Positions 5,936-9,803 of a stretch of 9,803 nt of DNA are shown piece after piece. How positions within the stretch are numbered: position 1 is the first letter of the stretch; each line of letters starts with the position of its first letter. The DNA is from Candidatus Gallibacteroides avistercoris (GTDB taxonomy: Bacteria; Bacteroidota; Bacteroidia; Bacteroidales; CHK158-818). The stretch covers positions 1-9,803 of the forward strand of contig DVNA01000207.1 of NCBI GenBank assembly GCA_018714665.1, given 5' to 3'. Under the pieces are notes generated by a model, which searched no databases, had not been told where the DNA came from, and saw only the letters and a list, made by a program, of their open reading frames with translations. A program made the translations under genes and the position numbers.

Positions 5936-6745
5936 ATGAAAACAACTCCATACAAGGCTATCGCTTCCCATGCGGAGCAATGGGCGCGTGAAGCCGGGAA
6001 AATACAACTTTCTTATTTCCGGAACAAACATTTGTCGGCAGAGACCAAATCGTCGGTTTACGACCTGGTAACCGAAGTGGATAAAAAATGCGAAGAGTTG
6101 CTGTTAGAGAAAATAAATACGATATACCCGCAACACAACGTTATCGGCGAAGAAAGTGGTTCTCATGACAACGGCGGGGAGTTCTGCTGGATTATCGATC
6201 CGTTGGACGGAACGACCAATTACAGCCAGGGATTTCCTATCTTCTGCATATCCATCGGCATCCAACACCAGAAAGAAACGGTTATCGGAGTTGTATACGT
6301 ACCATACCTGGACGAAATGTATTCGGCCATAAAAGGAGAAGGTGCCCTCTTGAACGGAAAGCCGATTACCGTATCCGACAAAAAAGAGCTCTCCGAATGT
6401 GTCCTGGCCACCGGATTTCCCTATGATAAAAGCACAAATCCGGACAATAACCTCGACAACGTCTATCGGATTGTCCCCCATATAAGAGGGTTGCGACGAA
6501 CAGGATCGGCAGCGTTCGATTTATGTAGCGTAGCCGCCGGAACGCTCGACGGGTATTGGGAACTGAACCTTCACTTGTGGGATGTGGCTGCCGGCGAACT
6601 GATTGTATCCGAAGCCAAAGGTATGGTACGCCCCTTTAAAGAAAACCGGAGTATCTCTATCTGTGCCGGCAATCCGACCATCGTACAAGCCATTTACAAC
6701 TATCTTGACAATAACGTAATCAATAAACAAACCATATTCTCATGA
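5936..6745 (+). CDS. Inositol monophosphatase family phosphatase (SuhB-like)
   Basis: A 269-residue Mg-dependent phosphatase of the IMPase/FBPase/CysQ superfamily. Metal-binding motifs are all present: GEES at 71-74 (Glu72), DPLDGTTN at 88-95 (Asp88, Asp91) and WDVAAGELI at 215-223 (Asp216). The length matches IMPase and SuhB (about 267), and the long FPIFCISIGIQ strand after DGTTN fits IMPase better than CysQ. The substrate (inositol phosphate, another sugar phosphate or a nucleotide) cannot be told from sequence. The start at 5936 is preferred because an open-frame GTG at 5885 lies inside the proposed promoter, and MKTTPYKAIASHAEQWAREAG is the expected N-terminal helix. It is cytoplasmic. 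Its TGA overlaps the trpS ATG by four bases (ATGA), so the two are translationally coupled. E. coli SuhB also acts in rRNA antitermination, but nothing here shows that role. Confidence 0.92.
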   Translation: MKTTPYKAIASHAEQWAREAGKIQLSYFRNKHLSAETKSSVYDLVTEVDKKCEELLLEKINTIYPQHNVIGEESGSHDNGGEFCWIIDPLDGTTNYSQGFPIFCISIGIQHQKETVIGVVYVPYLDEMYSAIKGEGALLNGKPITVSDKKELSECVLATGFPYDKSTNPDNNLDNVYRIVPHIRGLRRTGSAAFDLCSVAAGTLDGYWELNLHLWDVAAGELIVSEAKGMVRPFKENRSISICAGNPTIVQAIYNYLDNNVINKQTIFS

Positions 6746-7734
6746 AAGAAATTGTTGTGAGCGGTATCCGCTCAACCGGAAATTTACACTTAGGAAACTA
6801 CTTTGGGGCATTGAGAAACTTTATCAAGATGCAACACGAACATACTTGTTATTTCTTCATTGCCGATTATCACTCGCTGACAACCCATCCGGACCCCAAC
6901 ATGCTGCACGTAAATGTAAAAAACATTTTGTCAGAATACCTGGCTGCCGGCCTCGACCCGGACGTGGCTACCATCTTTCTGCAAAGCGACCTGCCGCAAA
7001 TTCCGGAACTCTATCTGTTACTCAATATGCACGTGTATGTAGGCGAATTGGAGCGTACCGTTTCGTTCAAGGAGAAAGTACGGAAACAACCCGACAACGT
7101 CAATGCCGGACTACTCACATACCCCTCGCTAATGGCCGCCGACATCCTGATGCACAAGGCCACCAAAGTGCCGGTAGGCAAGGACCAGGAGCAGCACCTG
7201 GAAATGACGCGCCGGTTCGCCCGCCGGTTCAACACAATTTACGGTGTGGACTATTTCCCCGAACCGGATGCCTACAACTTCGGTTCCGAACTGGTCAAAA
7301 TCCCGGGACTGGACGGTAGCGGTAAGATGGGAAAATCCGAAGGAAACTGCGTCTATCTGATAGACGACGAAAAGACCCTGCGAAAAAAAGTGATGCGAGC
7401 CGTTACCGACCAAGGGCCCACCGAGCCGAACTCCGTAAAACCGGAACCGATAGAAAACCTGTTTACCATCATGAAGGTTGTCTCAACGCCCGATACCGTG
7501 GACTATTTTGAAGAAAAATACAACACCTGCCAAATCCGGTACGGTGACATGAAAAAGCAACTGGCCGAAGACATTCTGAAAGTTACGTTACCCATCCGTA
7601 ACCGAATTCTGGAAATACAAAAAGACGACGAATACCTGCGGAAAGTGGTAAAACAAGGAGCTGAAAAAGCTCGCGAAAGCGCATCAAAAGTGTTAAGCGA
7701 CGTCCGCCAAATCATGGGATTCAGAAATTTCTAA
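6742..7734 (+). CDS. trpS: Tryptophanyl-tRNA synthetase
   Basis: TrpRS, 330 residues, a dimeric class Ic synthetase that charges tRNA-Trp in the cytoplasm. The HIGH-type signature STGNLHLGNYFGALRN is at residues 11-26, and the KMSKS loop appears as DGSGKMGKSEGN, with KMGKS at 195-199. Other family blocks are MAADIL (131-136) and GKDQEQHLEMTR (146-157). The length is as expected for bacterial TrpRS (about 325-335). The start overlaps the stop of the phosphatase by four bases, and the TAA is immediately followed by an ATG (TAATG) at the beginning of the next open frame. No trp-responsive leader or T-box is visible, and no internal terminator separates it from its neighbours. The gene looks complete. 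Confidence 0.97.
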   Translation: MKEIVVSGIRSTGNLHLGNYFGALRNFIKMQHEHTCYFFIADYHSLTTHPDPNMLHVNVKNILSEYLAAGLDPDVATIFLQSDLPQIPELYLLLNMHVYVGELERTVSFKEKVRKQPDNVNAGLLTYPSLMAADILMHKATKVPVGKDQEQHLEMTRRFARRFNTIYGVDYFPEPDAYNFGSELVKIPGLDGSGKMGKSEGNCVYLIDDEKTLRKKVMRAVTDQGPTEPNSVKPEPIENLFTIMKVVSTPDTVDYFEEKYNTCQIRYGDMKKQLAEDILKVTLPIRNRILEIQKDDEYLRKVVKQGAEKARESASKVLSDVRQIMGFRNF

Positions 7735-7796
7735 TGCCAAAGCAAACCTATAAGGGACAGAATATTAAGAACCAATCACACAATAACATCAATATT

Positions 7797-9344
7797 ATGA
7801 GAACTTTCAAACTTTCACTCCTGAGTATATGCCTCCTATTGGTATCATGCTCTCAAAATCCGTCAAACACCGAACAAATATCGGACAAAGGGACCAAATG
7901 GCATTGGGAACAAGGCACGATTGTGGTCGATTCTCCCGAACGGCCGGCCGGACAAGAACACGTATTAGGACTCACCGTCCCCAAACTCAACGTGGTACGT
8001 GTAGGATTCGTCGGCTTAGGCATGAGGGGGCCCGGAGCGGTAGAACGCTTTACCCATATTCCGGGAGTAGAGATCATCGCCCTTTGCGATTATGAACAGG
8101 AACGGGCAGAAAAATGCCAAGAAAGCTTACGCAAAGCCAGTATGCCCAAAGCAGCCATCTACTCAGGAGCCGAAGGTTACAAAGAACTTTGCAAACGCGA
8201 TGATATAGACCTGGTATATATCGCCACCGACTGGATACACCACTTCCCCGTTGCCCAATGCGCCCTGGAAAACGGCAAACACGCAGCCATCGAAGTACCC
8301 TCGGCCATGACCCTGCAACAGTGCTGGGACTTGATCAACCTCAGCGAAAAGAACCGCAAGCATTGCATGATTCTGGAAAACTGCTGCTACGACTGGTTTG
8401 AAATGAATTCGCTGAATATGGCTCAACAAGGGGTATTCGGAGAGATTATCCGTGTACAGGGAGCCTATATCCACAACCTGAGCGACTTCTGGGCTTACTA
8501 TTGGAAAAACGGCAAAGAAGACCAATTGGGTTGGCGGTTGCGCTATAACATGGAACACCGTGGCGACGTATACGCCACTCACGGCCTCGGCCCGGTTGCC
8601 CAGGTATTGAACATCCATCGCGGCGACCGCATGAAAACATTGGTTGCCATGGATACCAAATCGGTTATCGGAAAAAACCTGGTAGAACAAGCTACCGGTC
8701 AAGAGTGCAATAATTTCAGAAACGGAGACCATACTACTACGTTAATCCGTACGGAAAACGGGAAAGTGATCGAAATCCAACACAACGTCATGACTCCCCA
8801 ACCGTATAGCCGGTTGTATCAATTAACCGGAACAAAAGGACTGGCCAACAAATACCCCATAGAAGGATATGCCATCGATTCGGAACAAGCCAAATCATCG
8901 GGAGTACCCCAACTCGACAATCTCTCCTCCCACTCATTTATGTCTCAGGAAGCGAAAGATGCCTTGGTCGAAAAATTCCAACACCCTATCCTGAAAAAAT
9001 ATGGAGAAATAGCCAAAGAGGTAGGAGGACACGGCGGAATGGACTTTATCATGGACAGCCGTCTGATTTACTGCCTGCAAAACGGATTACCGCTGGATAT
9101 GGATGTATATGACCTGGCCGAATGGTGCTGCCTGGCCGAGCTGGGAGAGCTCTCCATGGACAACGGTTGCGCAGCGGTCAGCATCCCCGATTTCACAAGA
9201 GGGCACTGGAACGATGTAAAAGGATTCAAACACGCCTATGCCAGTGAAGCTGACGAAGCCGAAGCCAACAGAATAGCCAAGGAATTTACCGCCCAGCTGA
9301 AAGAAAGAGGCGCAAAAGATTGGGCCGACGAAACGAACAAATAA
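7797..9344 (+). CDS. GH109-type Gfo/Idh/MocA glycosidase lipoprotein (probable alpha-N-acetylgalactosaminidase)
   Basis: A 515-residue exported NAD-binding protein. The start at 7797 gives a lipoprotein signal, MRTFKLSLLSICLLLVSC, with lipobox LVSC and acylated Cys18. The frame continues up to an ATG at 7734 overlapping the trpS stop, but that start would bury the signal behind 21 polar residues. A Rossmann fold begins near 67 (VRVGFVGLGMRGPG, the GxGxxG-like turn at 73-78). EVPSAM (166-171) and RGDVYATHGLGPVAQVLNIH (255-274), with Tyr259 and His262, match the GH109 pattern as I remember it. Characterised GH109 enzymes cleave alpha-linked GalNAc (blood group A antigen) by transient NAD-dependent oxidation at C3; this specificity is inferred here. 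Residues after Cys18 (SQNPSN) lack the acidic surface-export signal of Bacteroides lipoproteins, suggesting a periplasm-facing anchor. There is no twin-arginine motif. It follows trpS by 62 bp without a clear promoter and is closed by a terminator. Confidence 0.85.
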   Translation: MRTFKLSLLSICLLLVSCSQNPSNTEQISDKGTKWHWEQGTIVVDSPERPAGQEHVLGLTVPKLNVVRVGFVGLGMRGPGAVERFTHIPGVEIIALCDYEQERAEKCQESLRKASMPKAAIYSGAEGYKELCKRDDIDLVYIATDWIHHFPVAQCALENGKHAAIEVPSAMTLQQCWDLINLSEKNRKHCMILENCCYDWFEMNSLNMAQQGVFGEIIRVQGAYIHNLSDFWAYYWKNGKEDQLGWRLRYNMEHRGDVYATHGLGPVAQVLNIHRGDRMKTLVAMDTKSVIGKNLVEQATGQECNNFRNGDHTTTLIRTENGKVIEIQHNVMTPQPYSRLYQLTGTKGLANKYPIEGYAIDSEQAKSSGVPQLDNLSSHSFMSQEAKDALVEKFQHPILKKYGEIAKEVGGHGGMDFIMDSRLIYCLQNGLPLDMDVYDLAEWCCLAELGELSMDNGCAAVSIPDFTRGHWNDVKGFKHAYASEADEAEANRIAKEFTAQLKERGAKDWADETNK

Positions 9345-9362
9345 ATATCCTCGAAGAAGGAA

Positions 9363-9393
9363 CTCCGCATAACAGAATCGCTGTTAAGCGGAG
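9363..9393 (+). promoter_or_regulatory. 13-bp hairpin before the GH109 terminator
   Basis: CTCCGCATAACAG pairs with CTGTTAAGCGGAG apart from one A-A mismatch, around a five-base loop AATCG. It begins 19 bases after the GH109 stop and ends 7 bases before the terminator stem. No T-run follows it. It may stabilise the mRNA 3' end or form part of a processed 3' RNA. Confidence 0.5.
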
Positions 9394-9400
9394 AAGCTAC

Positions 9401-9438
9401 AAAACCCGGGATGAAATTTAATTTCATCCCGGGTTTTT
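9401..9438 (+). terminator. Intrinsic terminator after GH109 gene (possibly bidirectional)
   Basis: Perfect 17-base arms, AAAACCCGGGATGAAAT (9401-9417) and its reverse complement (9421-9437), close on loop TTA. The T-run is part of the stem's 3' side and ends in TTTTT. The mirrored A-run on the other side could let it work on the minus strand too. It ends the phosphatase-trpS-GH109 block. From 9439 to about 9554 I see only AT-rich DNA with no gene. Confidence 0.9.
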
Positions 9439-9554
9439 GCAAACATACCCGAGAAAAGACAAAAGATATTCCCCGCAGTTTTTATTCACATCCCCCTTTT
9501 TCAAGAAACCCCAATTTTTCGAGAATGTTTTTAACAAAATTATAAGCAATAGAT

Positions 9555-9585
9555 ATTGCCAGTTCAAAAAAATAGGCTACATTTG
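9555..9585 (+). promoter_or_regulatory. Promoter of tRNA-Pro
   Basis: ATTG (9555-9558), a 19-bp spacer and TACATTTG (9578-9585) give an exact TAnnTTTG -7 element with a one-mismatch -33 element. Transcription would start around 9591, a few bases before the tRNA. Confidence 0.75.
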
Positions 9586-9598
9586 CATCGCATTTGAG

Positions 9599-9673
9599 CG
9601 GGGTGTAGCTCAGCCCGGTTAGAGTACGCGTCTGGGGGGCGTGTGGTCGCTGGTTCGAATCCAGTCACCCCGA
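9599..9673 (+). tRNA. tRNA-Pro(GGG)
   Basis: A complete 75-nt tRNA with a seven-pair acceptor stem CGGGGTG/CACCCCG and discriminator A; the C1-G72 pair is characteristic of bacterial tRNA-Pro. The anticodon stem CGCGT/GCGTG, with two G-U pairs, closes loop CTGGGGG, giving anticodon GGG for the CCC proline codon. The T-arm contains GGTTCGAATCC. CCA is not encoded. It is monocistronic, with its own promoter and terminator. Confidence 0.97.
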
Positions 9674-9678
9674 CTGAC

Positions 9679-9720
9679 AAGAAGCATTGATAATCAACAG
9701 TTATCGATGCTTCTTTTTTT
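9679..9720 (+). terminator. Intrinsic terminator after tRNA-Pro
   Basis: AAGAAGCATTGATAA (9679-9693) pairs with TTATCGATGCTTCTT (9701-9715) through one T-G pair around a seven-base loop. It runs directly into a T-run to 9720. It starts six bases after the tRNA. The remaining 83 bases of the window show no gene, promoter or repeat that I can support. Confidence 0.9.
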
Positions 9721-9803
9721 ACTACTCCCTACAAATCGAACAACAACCTTTCCATATCCTCACAAAAGACTACGCACAACCCAAAAGCGAAAAAAGAGAA
9801 ATA

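Noticed and set aside
9437..9622. 61-residue plus-strand frame reaching into tRNA-Pro
   Set aside because: It starts in the terminator, ends inside the tRNA gene and covers the tRNA promoter.

Overview
The window looks like ordinary chromosomal DNA of a Bacteroidota bacterium, most likely of the order Bacteroidales. Three things point there. Several promoters fit the Bacteroidales pattern TTTG - about 20 bp - TAnnTTTG. Shine-Dalgarno sequences are absent or weak ahead of the genes. The order purB, RsuA/RluB-type pseudouridine synthase, asnS, together with a lipoprotein of the GH109 / Gfo-Idh-MocA type, is familiar from gut Bacteroidales. The genus cannot be fixed from this sequence; Barnesiellaceae or a relative is only a guess.

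Layout. On the minus strand at the left edge are two tandem tRNA-Val(TAC) genes, the outer one cut by the window edge, behind a near-consensus promoter. Next, also on the minus strand, is a secreted C1 (papain-like) cysteine protease. It is divergent from the rightward block: purB (adenylosuccinate lyase), a 23S-rRNA-type pseudouridine synthase with a long disordered N-terminus, and asnS (asparaginyl-tRNA synthetase), closed by a strong intrinsic terminator at 5614-5654. After about 280 bp of AT-rich DNA with further hairpins comes a second block: an inositol-monophosphatase-family phosphatase, trpS (tryptophanyl-tRNA synthetase; 4-bp overlap) and a GH109-type NAD-dependent glycosidase lipoprotein. 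This block ends in a 17-bp-stem terminator. The right end holds a tRNA-Pro(GGG) gene with its own promoter and terminator, followed by 83 bp in which I see nothing.

Functionally the window is mostly translation and nucleotide housekeeping: three tRNA genes, two aminoacyl-tRNA synthetases, an rRNA-modifying enzyme and a purine-pathway enzyme. Two exported enzymes, a protease and a glycosidase, fit life on host-derived protein and glycans. I found no CRISPR array, insertion sequence, integrase, toxin-antitoxin pair or defence module, and I do not claim a previously undescribed system. The points most worth a second look are the Asn/Arg/Tyr/Gly-rich extension on the pseudouridine synthase, a coding-like sequence between the tandem tRNA-Val genes, the non-Tat lipoprotein export of an NAD-dependent GH109 enzyme with an ambiguous start, and several unexplained hairpins in the intergenic regions.
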